A DNA stretch of 64,000 nucleotides, from positions 3,844,001 to 3,908,000 of the forward strand of contig OY762279.1 in assembly GCA_963665455.1 (NCBI GenBank), given 5' to 3'. This DNA is from VXNE01 sp963665455. Lineage in GTDB: Bacteria > Pseudomonadota > Gammaproteobacteria > Pseudomonadales > Azotimanducaceae. Below are positions 10,072 to 18,778 of this stretch, one piece after another. Both the position numbers and the translations under genes were made by a program. The notes under the pieces were generated by a model. The model was not told the DNA's origin. It worked only from the letters and a program-made list of their open reading frames with translations, and did not search any database. How positions within the stretch are numbered: the first letter of the stretch is position 1; each line of letters opens with the position of its first letter.

Positions 10072-10482
10072 ATGAACCGCGAACTTTCCATTGCGGTGGA
10101 CGGCAAGGGTCTCTACGAGATCACGGACCAGGTGGCGCGGGTCGTGGCCGAAGGCGCGGTGGAGGAGGCGCTCGCGACGGTGTTCATTCGGCACACGTCG
10201 GCGAGCCTCGTCATCCAGGAGAACGCAGACCCGGCGGTCCAGAACGACCTTGAGCACTTCCTGAACCGCCTCGTGCCGGAGGACGAACGGCTGTACACGC
10301 ACGTCGAGGAAGGCCCGGACGACATGCCCGCGCACATCAAGGGCGCACTCACGCAGACGCACCTGTCGATCCCCGTCACCGGGGGTCGCCTCGCGCTCGG
10401 CACGTGGCAGGGGATCTTCCTGTGGGAGCACCGCCATCGACCGGGCGAGCGCCATGTGATGGTGAACCTCCTCGTCAGCTAG
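10072..10482 (+). CDS. yjbQ: YjbQ family (UPF0047) protein, secondary thiamine-phosphate synthase type
   Basis: A 136-residue protein of the YjbQ/UPF0047 family, recognised from ATVFIRHTSASLVIQENADP, a central HVEEGPDDMPAHIKG and the C-terminal GTWQGIFLWEHR. The family includes members reported to have weak thiamine-phosphate synthase activity. Its position directly divergent from thiD-thiE supports a thiamine link here, though the true physiological role of the family is unsettled. The ATG at 10072 has no Shine-Dalgarno sequence and is preceded at 7 bases by TATAAT, pointing to a leaderless message. Confidence 0.92.
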   Translation: MNRELSIAVDGKGLYEITDQVARVVAEGAVEEALATVFIRHTSASLVIQENADPAVQNDLEHFLNRLVPEDERLYTHVEEGPDDMPAHIKGALTQTHLSIPVTGGRLALGTWQGIFLWEHRHRPGERHVMVNLLVS

Positions 10483-10576
10483 CAATATCAATTGGTTGTA
10501 GTCGTTTTCTTATGAGATACATCGCTTGCTGCGCCGCAGCAACGCCCCGTTACGGGATTTCGTCGTGGCTGACCCG

Positions 10577-12877
10577 ATGAGCGGCCCGCTGTCCGGCCTC
10601 CGGGTCGTTGATCTCGGCGAAGGCCCCGTGACGGGCCTCGCCACGATGGTCCTTGCGGACTTCGGTGCCGATGTCTTGAAGGTCGAACCACCCGGCGGCG
10701 ACCCCGGACGCGCGCTGCCCTCGGCCCGCATGTGGCTGCGGGGCAAGGCCACGCTCACCGTGGACTTCACGGATGCCGCACAGGTGGAGCGTCTGCGGTC
10801 GGTCCTCACGGAGACCGCGGATGCCGTCGTCACCACGCTTGACCGCGAACGGCGGGAGGCCCTTGGCCTCGACCACGCGACGCTCTCCGCGTCCCGCCCG
10901 GACCTCGTGTACGGCACGGTGTCCGGCTTCGGCGAGGACGGCCCCTATGCGGACTATCCGGCCGTCGAGGCCGTTGTCGCCGCCAAGTTCGGCCGCATGG
11001 CGAGCCTGGAGGGCATCGCGCCCCGGCGGGGACCCTGCTACGCCGCCCTGCAGGTGGCGACCCACGCGACCTCGCAGAGCATCGCCGCCGCGCTCCTCGC
11101 CGGGTTGCATCGGAGCGTGACCACCGGTCGGGGCACCGCCTTTGAGACATCGCTCATGCGGGGCCTGCTGCCGTACGACATCGGCGGCCTACAGGTGGCC
11201 CACCTGCGGGAGCGTGAGGTATTGCCGACCCCGGCCGTACCCACCGATCCGACGACCACGCTGCCCCGCATCTACTACCACGGCGCCCGCACGAGGGATG
11301 GACGGTGGATCCAGTTCGGCAATCTGCTGCCGCACCTACAGGACAACTGGTTCGTGGCGGCCGGGCTGGAGCGCCCGGAGGGCGGGGTGCCGCCCGAGGG
11401 CAGCGCGGAACTGGAGGCGTTCCGCGACCGCATGTTGCGGCACATCGCCGGGCGCGACCTCGAGGAGTGGATGGACGTGTTCGTGGGGCACGGCGGCGTC
11501 GTCGCGCACCAATACCAGACCACGCAACAGGCCCTGCACGACCCGGACGTCGTGGCGAACGGCCACGCCGTGCCGGTGAATGGCGGCATCCAGCTCGGGC
11601 CGGTGGCGGACCTCACCCGCACTCCCGCCGTGATCCGCGCGGCGGGGGAGGAGATCGACGCCGGGGCGGCGCTCCGCTGGACACGGCGCCCGGTCCCGAA
11701 CGCGGGTGGGACAGCGGAGCCTGGCCGCCCGTTGGAGGGCGTCACCGTCGTCGAGGCGGCGACCATCATCGCGGCGCCCCTCGGGGCAGCGACCCTCGCG
11801 GACCTCGGTGCCCGGGTGATCAAGTTCGAACCCCCGGGCGGCGACCCCTTCCGCAACATGATGCACGGTACCGGGGCCGCGCGCTGCAATACCGGCAAGG
11901 AGAGCATCTGCCTGGACCTCAAGGCCACGGCCGCGCAGGAGGTCGCCCGCCGGCTGGTGGCGCGGGCGGACATATTCCTCCACAACTATCGCCCGGGCGT
12001 GCCCGAGAAGCTCGGCATCGGTTACGAGCGTCTGCGCGAGGACAATCCCGGCCTCGTCTACCTATCCGCGAACGGCTATGGGCGCAAGGGCCCGGGGGCG
12101 AAACGGCCCTCCACGCATCCGATACCGGGGGCGGCACTGGGCGGCGTGGTGTGGCAGATGGGCGGCCTACCGGAAGACGGGCCCCTGGAACTCGATGCGG
12201 TGCGCGAGGTCGCCCGGGCCTTGTTCCGCGCCAACGAAGTGAATCCGGACCCGAACACCTCGATGGTGATCGCCACGGCGGCGACCCTGGGCCTCCTCGC
12301 GCGGGACCTGACGGGACACGGCCAGCATGTCTTCGTGGACATGTTCGGCGCGAACGCCTACGGCAACTGGGACGACTTCCTCTCCTACCCCGGCAAGGCC
12401 GATCGGCCCCCGGTGGACGCGGACATCCGGGGCCTCGGGCCGCGCTGCCGCCTCTACGAGTGCCGCTCGGGGTGGGTGTTCCTGTACGTGCGCGACGACG
12501 GCGAATGGGACCGGCTGGGCGTGGCGGACGAAGCGGCGTTGGAGGCCCGCTTCCGGACGGACGACGCGGATGCCTGGGAGACGCGCCTGCGGGAGCAGGG
12601 CATCGCCTGCGTGCGCGCCGACACGGCATGGCCGGCGCAGTTCCTGCTGCACGACCCCCACGCCCGGGCGGAGGAGTTGGTCGTGACCGCGCCGCACGCG
12701 CAATGGGGCGAATATCTGCGCCACGGGCCGATGGTGCGGTTCGAGCGCGGGGGACGCTACGGGGGCGCCTGCGTTCCCGGCGAGCACACGGTGGCGCTGT
12801 TGGGGGAACTCGGGTACGAGTCCACGGCCATCGCCGGGTTGCTCGACGCGGGCGCGGTGGTCCAGTACGGCTCGTGA
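10577..12877 (+). CDS. Double-headed class III CoA-transferase (CaiB/BaiF)
   Basis: A 766-residue protein made of two CaiB/BaiF CoA-transferase halves. Half 1 starts MSGPLSGLRVVDLGEG and has VLADFGADVLKVEPPGGDP; half 2 restarts near residue 392 with LEGVTVVEAATIIAAP and GARVIKFEPPGGDPF. Class III enzymes work as interlocked dimers, so this is a covalent pseudodimer. The catalytic Asp aligned by eye with formyl-CoA transferase seems kept only in half 2 (PDPNTS, about residue 558), while half 1 has Thr there. The ATG at 10577 fits the usual N-terminus; the frame is open upstream to a TTG at 10526. Substrate unknown. Confidence 0.88.
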   Translation: MSGPLSGLRVVDLGEGPVTGLATMVLADFGADVLKVEPPGGDPGRALPSARMWLRGKATLTVDFTDAAQVERLRSVLTETADAVVTTLDRERREALGLDHATLSASRPDLVYGTVSGFGEDGPYADYPAVEAVVAAKFGRMASLEGIAPRRGPCYAALQVATHATSQSIAAALLAGLHRSVTTGRGTAFETSLMRGLLPYDIGGLQVAHLREREVLPTPAVPTDPTTTLPRIYYHGARTRDGRWIQFGNLLPHLQDNWFVAAGLERPEGGVPPEGSAELEAFRDRMLRHIAGRDLEEWMDVFVGHGGVVAHQYQTTQQALHDPDVVANGHAVPVNGGIQLGPVADLTRTPAVIRAAGEEIDAGAALRWTRRPVPNAGGTAEPGRPLEGVTVVEAATIIAAPLGAATLADLGARVIKFEPPGGDPFRNMMHGTGAARCNTGKESICLDLKATAAQEVARRLVARADIFLHNYRPGVPEKLGIGYERLREDNPGLVYLSANGYGRKGPGAKRPSTHPIPGAALGGVVWQMGGLPEDGPLELDAVREVARALFRANEVNPDPNTSMVIATAATLGLLARDLTGHGQHVFVDMFGANAYGNWDDFLSYPGKADRPPVDADIRGLGPRCRLYECRSGWVFLYVRDDGEWDRLGVADEAALEARFRTDDADAWETRLREQGIACVRADTAWPAQFLLHDPHARAEELVVTAPHAQWGEYLRHGPMVRFERGGRYGGACVPGEHTVALLGELGYESTAIAGLLDAGAVVQYGS

Positions 12878-12897
12878 GCGCACGGAGGCCCTAGCCC

Positions 12898-13467
12898 ATG
12901 ACCGTTCGGCTCGGCGTGGCGCTTGCCGTCCTGATCATGCTGGTCGGCGGCATCCTGTTGCTCCGCCCCGGGCCGATGCCCACGCCTCGGGAAGCGGATG
13001 TCGTGTCGGTGCTGGTGACGCACTTCATCGGGCGACTGGGCGACGTGTCGGTCGCGAGCGCGGCGTCCGACTGCCGGACGGACGGCGAGACGCGGGCGAC
13101 CCTGCCGGCGGCGCTCTTCCAGGCGTTTCTATCCGCCAACGCCCAAGCGGGGCCGTTCGACCTCACCCCGTTCGAGGGACGGTTGCGCTTGCTGGCACCG
13201 GAGGCCGACGCCGAAATGGTCGTTTCGATATCGCGTGCGGGGCTCCTGGACAACGCCGCCCTCGTCTGCGTTGAGGTGCTTGGGCGCGAGGAGCGCGCGT
13301 TCTTCGTGGTGCTGGAACGGCGACCCGACAGACCGTGGACAGTCGCCCGCGAGCTGGTCGCCTGGGAGGCCCCCGATGATCCGGACAGCGGCCCGTCGAT
13401 GGCCGAGGAGGAACCGCTTTTCCTGCCGCGGCCGTCGCAAATCGAACGGGAACGGCGGGAGCGATGA
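12898..13467 (+). CDS. Membrane-anchored protein of unknown function
   Basis: A 189-residue protein with an N-terminal hydrophobic anchor (residues 5-22, VALAVLIMLVGGILLL) and a soluble, probably periplasmic, remainder. No domain recognised. The C-terminus is acidic then basic (about residues 155-189). Its stop overlaps the start of the following lytic transglycosylase gene by 4 bases (ATGA), so the two are translationally coupled and may act together at the cell wall; that is only inferred from coupling. Confidence 0.7.
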   Translation: MTVRLGVALAVLIMLVGGILLLRPGPMPTPREADVVSVLVTHFIGRLGDVSVASAASDCRTDGETRATLPAALFQAFLSANAQAGPFDLTPFEGRLRLLAPEADAEMVVSISRAGLLDNAALVCVEVLGREERAFFVVLERRPDRPWTVARELVAWEAPDDPDSGPSMAEEEPLFLPRPSQIERERRER

Positions 13468-15569
13468 GGCGTCGCCCGGTGGCCACCGCATGCCGAGCCC
13501 TTCGTTTGATGGCCTTGACGGCGCTGCTGCTGGTTGGAGTGGGTTGCCGGGAATCCGCCGACACGGCCGGCGAGGAGCCGGCCGCGGTCGCGTTCGGGGA
13601 CCTCGACACCATCGATGCGCGCGGCACGCTGCGGCTGGCGCGCCGCCGGTGGGACGGGTTCGAGACGCTGCCCAGGCAGGGGCTGCCGGCCGAGAACTAC
13701 TTCGCCCTGGCGGAAGCGTTCGCGGCGCGGCGTGGGTGGTCGGTGGAGTGGCACGTCCTCGACGGGTTCGACGAGTTGCTGCCGGCGGTGCGCGACGGCC
13801 GCGCCGATGTGGCGGTGGCGAACATCACGATCACCGAAGCGCGGGCTCGGGAAGTGGCCTTCACCACGCCGCTTACGACCACGGATGAGTGGATCGTCGG
13901 ACCGCCGCGTGCGGAAGAGGGCACGGACACGGCCTTGTCGGAACTGGCCGGCCGCACCATCGGCATCCCCGCCGGCACGGCCTACGTCGAATCCGTCGCC
14001 CGGTACCTGCCGGAGGCGACGGTGGTGGAACTACCGGCCGGCACCGACCCGCACGAGGTGATCGAAGGCCTCGAAGCGGGCGACTTCGACGCGACCGTGA
14101 TGGACGCCGTCGTCGCGCGTCCGATCATTGCCGCCAGCGAGGCCATCACGCGGCTCGCCACGTTGCCGACACCTCGGGACCTCGCGTGGGCGGTCCGGTC
14201 GGACAATCCGGAGTTGCGCCGGGCCCTCGACGCGTTCCTGGCGGAAGGCCTCCTGCGCGGCGCCGACGCGCCGGCGCACCGCGACTTGGCGGCGATTCGC
14301 GCGGCCGGACGGCTGCGCATGCTGACCCTCAACGGGCCGGGGACCTACTACCTATGGCGTGGCGAGTTGGTCGGCTTCGAGTACGAACTCATGCGGGCGT
14401 TCGCCGACAGCATCGGCGTCGCCCTCGAGGTGGTCGTCGCCGCCGACCGCACAGAACTCATGCCTTGGCTCGCCGCCGGGCGCGGGGACGTGGTGTCCGC
14501 CGGCGTGACCGCCACCGAGGAGCGCAGACGGGCGGGCATGATCTTCAGCACGCCGTATCTGCGCGTCCAGGAAGTGTTCGTCAGCCGCGCCCCGCTCGGC
14601 TCCCTCGCCGAACTCGCCGGGCGCCGCGTGACCGTGCAGCACGGCACGAGCTTCGTCGGAACGCTGGAGGCGCTCCGGGGCGAGGTGGGTATCGACATAG
14701 AGGCCTCTGACGCCGACAGCGAGGCCTTGATCCGGGCGGTGGCGGAGGCGCGGACGGAGCTGACCCTGGCCGATAGCCACGTCGCCGAACTCGAAGCGAC
14801 CTTCGATGATCGTCTGTCTATCGGCCCGCGCCTGCCGGAGGAGCGGGGCCTGGCGTGGGTCGTCCGGCCGGACCAGACGGAACTGCTGGCGGCGCTGAAC
14901 GCCTTCATCGAGGAGCGCTACCGCGGCTACGACTACAACGTCCTGCGCAACAAGTACTTCCGCAACGACCGGCGCATGCAGCGGCAGCGGCAACACCGCG
15001 TCGAGGGCGAGCAGCTCTCGCCGTTCGACGATCTGGTGAAGGCGGCCGCCGCCGAGCATGAGTTCGATTGGCGGCTCCTCGTGTCCCAGATGTACCAGGA
15101 GAGCGGGTTCGATCCGCGGGAGGTGTCCTCGGCGGGGGCACGCGGACTGATGCAGGTGTTGCCGCGCACGGCGCGCGAGGTTGGCATCGAGGCCGACGCC
15201 CTGACCGACCCGGCCCGGGGCATCGAGGCCGGGGTGCGCTACCTCTCCTGGACCCGCGAACGCTTCGACGCCCTGCCGCCCACGGACCGGCAATGGTTCG
15301 CGCTGGCCGCCTACAACGCCGGGGTGGGTCACGTCCGGGACGCCCGCCGGCTGGCGACCGTGAAGGGATGGGACCGGGAGCGCTGGTTCGAGCACGTGGA
15401 GCAGGCCATGCTGCTGCTCGCGGAGCGCGAGTACGCCCGCCAGGCGGTCTATGGGTACGTGCGGGGCAGCGAGCCGGTGCGGTACGTGGAGCAGATCCGG
15501 GATCGCTATCGGGCGTATCTCGGCCATTTCGAGGCGTTGCGGGAAGCGGGCGACGGCGGCGAGTCCTGA
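13464..15569 (+). CDS. MltF-like lytic transglycosylase lipoprotein with two solute-binding domains
   Basis: A 701-residue periplasmic lipoprotein: basic N-terminus, hydrophobic core LMALTALLLVGVGC with a lipobox Cys near residue 30. Two family-3 solute-binding domains follow: about residues 50-270, containing GRADVAVANITITEARA, and about 285-490, containing GRGDVVSAGVTATEERR. The C-terminal SLT domain (about 520-690) has the catalytic Glu in QMYQESGFDP and the GARGLMQVLPRTA motif. It cleaves peptidoglycan to anhydromuropeptides. E. coli MltF has a single solute-binding domain and about 518 residues, so the first domain here is an extra copy. Confidence 0.9.
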   Translation: MRRRPVATACRALRLMALTALLLVGVGCRESADTAGEEPAAVAFGDLDTIDARGTLRLARRRWDGFETLPRQGLPAENYFALAEAFAARRGWSVEWHVLDGFDELLPAVRDGRADVAVANITITEARAREVAFTTPLTTTDEWIVGPPRAEEGTDTALSELAGRTIGIPAGTAYVESVARYLPEATVVELPAGTDPHEVIEGLEAGDFDATVMDAVVARPIIAASEAITRLATLPTPRDLAWAVRSDNPELRRALDAFLAEGLLRGADAPAHRDLAAIRAAGRLRMLTLNGPGTYYLWRGELVGFEYELMRAFADSIGVALEVVVAADRTELMPWLAAGRGDVVSAGVTATEERRRAGMIFSTPYLRVQEVFVSRAPLGSLAELAGRRVTVQHGTSFVGTLEALRGEVGIDIEASDADSEALIRAVAEARTELTLADSHVAELEATFDDRLSIGPRLPEERGLAWVVRPDQTELLAALNAFIEERYRGYDYNVLRNKYFRNDRRMQRQRQHRVEGEQLSPFDDLVKAAAAEHEFDWRLLVSQMYQESGFDPREVSSAGARGLMQVLPRTAREVGIEADALTDPARGIEAGVRYLSWTRERFDALPPTDRQWFALAAYNAGVGHVRDARRLATVKGWDRERWFEHVEQAMLLLAEREYARQAVYGYVRGSEPVRYVEQIRDRYRAYLGHFEALREAGDGGES

Positions 15570-15690
15570 CGGTTGACGCTTCATTGGGCGTTGCCGCCGC
15601 CGCCCGCCGTGGAGTAGGCCGCGACGGATCGCAGATCATCCTGCCCGGCTTGCCGCGTTGACACTCCTCTCGAGGCGCCGTTAACGTCGG

Positions 15691-16952
15691 ATGTCAGCTA
15701 CGCAAGGCACGGGGTCGGCTCCGATGCTCCAGGAGTTCTCCGTCAGAACGTTCAAGTCGCTCGCGGACGTGACCGTCGACCTGGGGTTGGTCAACGTGTT
15801 CATCGGTGCGAACGGTGGCGGGAAGAGCAACTTGCTGGAGGCCCTTGGACTCCTTTCGGCCGCTGCCGACGGCAAGGTTGACGACCAGAGCCTGTTGGCG
15901 CGCGGCGTTCGTCCCGGCGTGCCCGCATTGTACAAGTCGGCCTTCGCGGCTAGAAGAAACCACCGCATTCCTCCACATCTGTATTTCGGTGCGCGGAGCG
16001 ACCGTGCCGGATACGAAGTGTCTCTTCACAACCCTCTGAAGGATCCAGCGCCCGCGTGGAGATTCAAGACCGAGCGTTGGGAGGAGGGTGACCCCGAAGA
16101 GCCGATCATCACTCGCGGGCCACGCGGTCGGAACAACGCGAATCCGGAACGGGGGTTGGCGGCCCTGAAGGCCGTGGACCTTAGGTGCGGGCCCGGGTTG
16201 GAGCTCCTACGCCACCTTCAGGGCTACATCATATTCTCGCCGACCACCCCCGTACTCCGCGGCGTCGCCCCGGAGACTCAGCCGCGGCAGCCCATCGGCC
16301 TGTCCGGTGGGAATCTCCCACAGGCAACGCTTGAGTTGCTTCGCGCGCGGCGCAAAGACGACCGCATCAAGCGAATCTGCTCGGATGCCCTAGACCTCAT
16401 CGACTGGGCGAGAAGCTACGGATCCGCCCGATCTAGCGTGCTGGCGCTCTCCCCATCCGCTGCCGCATCGAGCCGCGTGATTCGGTTTCGGGACAGGTTC
16501 ATGCGAGACGGTAGCGTATCTTTCCGGATACGACGCTGCCGAGGGCGCCCTGTTCGTGCTGTTTCTCGCGGTCGTCTGCGGACACCCGAAAAGCCCGCCG
16601 CTCTGCGCGGTGGACAATGCCGGTCACGGTTTGAACCCGCGCTTGGCGCGGGGGTTGTTTGAACGGCTATGCCGTTGGCATCTCGAAGCTCCGGAGCCCC
16701 GTCAAATCCTACTGACGACACACAATCCGTTGGTGTTGGACGGCCCAGGCAACGGATTGGGAATGCCGGTCGGAGCCGGGCGGTCAACTCGGTACTCTGC
16801 CTCTTCAGACGCGCTTCCGTAAGACGACCCGCAGTTACAACAAGAAGCGGGGCAAGTTCACCGCCGGATGGCCTCGCGTGGCAGCGATGCTGACGGAGGC
16901 CGGGAGGTTCCAGCGGGAACTCCCGGCCGCAGTCGACCATCTGCGAGGCTGA
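15691..16952 (+). pseudogene. Decayed AAA ATPase (RecF/OLD-like) gene with frameshifts
   Basis: The first frame gives an N-terminal ATPase: FKSLADVTVDLGLVNVFIG, Walker A GANGGGKSN at about residue 42, and a region like the D-loop entry LSGGNLPQATLELL. After about base 16500 the homologous reading moves to another frame, where the Walker B-like VDNAGHGLNP and the sensor segment ILLTTHNPLVLDG (from about 16600 to 16740) are found. A third frame carries a basic tail (RFRKTTRSYNKKRGKFTAGW to the TGA at 16950-16952) that could come from a lost downstream partner gene. Three frames for one protein mean at least two frameshifts or deletions. VDN in place of the usual VDE is also atypical. Confidence 0.75.
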
Positions 16953-17023
16953 TTCCGCCGCGCCTGGCCCCGTGGCGGGCTATGGGAGGCGCCGGGGCCG
17001 GAGGGCGGCGCCCCCCACGCTCC

Positions 17024-18667
17024 TCAGCCGGCGTGACGCAACACCGCTCCCGCCCGTGCGCCGGTGTGCTCGCCGTCCGCCACCGTCACCTCGCCGTTGA
17101 CCAGCGTGGCCTTGTAGCCGATGGCCTTCTGGATGTAGCGGGGTGCGCCGCCGGGGAAGTCGTGTACGAGTTCGGGCTGGCGTTCGGCCACGGTGTCCGG
17201 GTCGAGCACGTTCACGTCGGCCCGCATGCCGGGGCGCAGCACGCCGCGATCGGTCAGCCCGATCACCCGCGCCGGACCCGACGTCATGCGCCGCACGGCC
17301 TCGCCGATGCTGTAGAGCCCAGCTTCGCGGACCCAGTACGAGAGGATGAAGCTGGTCCACCCGGCGTCCATGATCTGCGAGACGTGGGCACCGGCATCGC
17401 CGAGGCTCGGGAAGATGTGTTCGTTGCGGAACAGGTCGCCCAGGGCGTTCAGGTTGCGATTGAACATGCGGAAGTTGAAGAGGGCGCGTCCCTCCGTCTC
17501 CAAAGACAGGCGCACGAAGGTCTCGCCCCAGTGTTCCCCGGCGGCGTCGGCCAGGGCGGCGAGGTGGTTCTCGGCCGCGACCGTGTAGTCCGGCGTCTCT
17601 CCCGCGCCCAAGTAGTAGACGTGATCCATCGGGATGGGCGTCGCACCCTCGGCCCGGGCTTCGCGCAGCGCGGCGGCGCGCGTGTCGGCGTCCTGCAAGG
17701 CACTGAGTCGTTCGGCCAGGTCCATGCCGCGCAGACGTTCCCAAGTCTCGCCCTGCACCGGCAACCGGGATTGCAGGCCGAACAGGAATCCAGAACCCCG
17801 GACCTGGGAGATGGCGGTCATGTCCCGCCCGGCGCGCATGCGGTCGAACAGCTCCGAACGCTCGCGGCCGGAGTGGTCCTCCGGTCCCGCGCCGTAGCTG
17901 AAGAGGATGCGGCCGTCGGTGGTTGCCGCCACCCGCTCGAGCACGTCCGCGCTCGCGCCGACGGCCTGCATCAGGGCATTGCGGGGACCGACCGCCCGGG
18001 CGATGGCCACCAATTCCTCCGGATCCGCGAACGTGCCGGGGATGGAGCGTCCATCGGGCAGCTTGTGGGGTTCGTAGCGATTGGTGGAGAAACCCACCGC
18101 GCCCGCGTCAATGGATTGCGCCACGATGTCCGCCATGCGTTGGCGCTCGTCCTCGGAGGCCTGCTCCTCGACGGCACGCTCGCCCATCACGTAGAAGCGC
18201 ACGGCGCAGTGACCGACCAGGCCGGCGACGTTGATCGCGGGGGCCAGGCGTTCGATGGAGTCGAGGTAGCCGCCGTAGTCCTCCCAGTCCCACGCCAGAC
18301 CGTTGAGGATGGCGTACTTGGGAATGTCCTCGACGGTCTCCATCATCCCGGCGAGGAGTTCCTTGTCGCTCGGCTTGCACGGCGCGAACGTCACGCCGCA
18401 GTTGCCCATCAGCACGGAGGTGACGCCGTGCCAGCTCACGGGCGTCAGGAAGGGGTCCCAGCCGATCTGGGCGTCGAGGTGCGTGTGCAGATCCACGAAC
18501 CCGGGGGTGACGAGATGGTCCTTCGCGTCGATCTCCCGGCGTCCCCGGCCATCCACTTGGCCCACGGCCGCAATCGTGCCGCCGTCAATGGCGACGTCGC
18601 CGGCGGATGGCTCGCTTCCGGTACCGTCCACGATCTCGCCGCCACGAATCACGATGTCGTGCGTCAC
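17024..18667 (-). CDS. N-acyl-D-amino-acid deacylase family amidohydrolase
   Basis: A 547-residue metal-dependent amidohydrolase of the D-aminoacylase group. It has VIRGGEIVDGTGSEP at the N-terminus, the metal-binding HxH in PGFVDLHTHLDAQIGWDP (about residue 60), MGNCGVTFAPC (the conserved Cys of the family), and FPSLGDAGAHVSQIMD near residue 415 with later metal-site residues. It would hydrolyse N-acyl-D-amino acids or related amides in the cytoplasm; no signal peptide is visible. The GTG start at 18667 is preceded by a G-rich Shine-Dalgarno (GGGGG, 8 bases away). It stands alone between the ATPase pseudogene and a secreted-protein gene. Confidence 0.88.
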   Translation of the reverse strand: MTHDIVIRGGEIVDGTGSEPSAGDVAIDGGTIAAVGQVDGRGRREIDAKDHLVTPGFVDLHTHLDAQIGWDPFLTPVSWHGVTSVLMGNCGVTFAPCKPSDKELLAGMMETVEDIPKYAILNGLAWDWEDYGGYLDSIERLAPAINVAGLVGHCAVRFYVMGERAVEEQASEDERQRMADIVAQSIDAGAVGFSTNRYEPHKLPDGRSIPGTFADPEELVAIARAVGPRNALMQAVGASADVLERVAATTDGRILFSYGAGPEDHSGRERSELFDRMRAGRDMTAISQVRGSGFLFGLQSRLPVQGETWERLRGMDLAERLSALQDADTRAAALREARAEGATPIPMDHVYYLGAGETPDYTVAAENHLAALADAAGEHWGETFVRLSLETEGRALFNFRMFNRNLNALGDLFRNEHIFPSLGDAGAHVSQIMDAGWTSFILSYWVREAGLYSIGEAVRRMTSGPARVIGLTDRGVLRPGMRADVNVLDPDTVAERQPELVHDFPGGAPRYIQKAIGYKATLVNGEVTVADGEHTGARAGAVLRHAG

Positions 18668-18778
18668 TTCAGCCCCCTTTTTTCCACGCCGTTCGCCAAA
18701 ATGTGCAAGTTTAGCAGCGCCGCACTTGGACCGGCGCGGGTTTCAGCCGTTCAGCTGCGGCGGAGCGTGGGGCCGGCG

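Noticed and set aside
10526..10576. Longer start (TTG at 10526) for the CoA-transferase
   Set aside because: The extra 17 residues are not part of the usual family N-terminus and neither start has a good ribosome binding site; the ATG at 10577 fits the protein pattern better.
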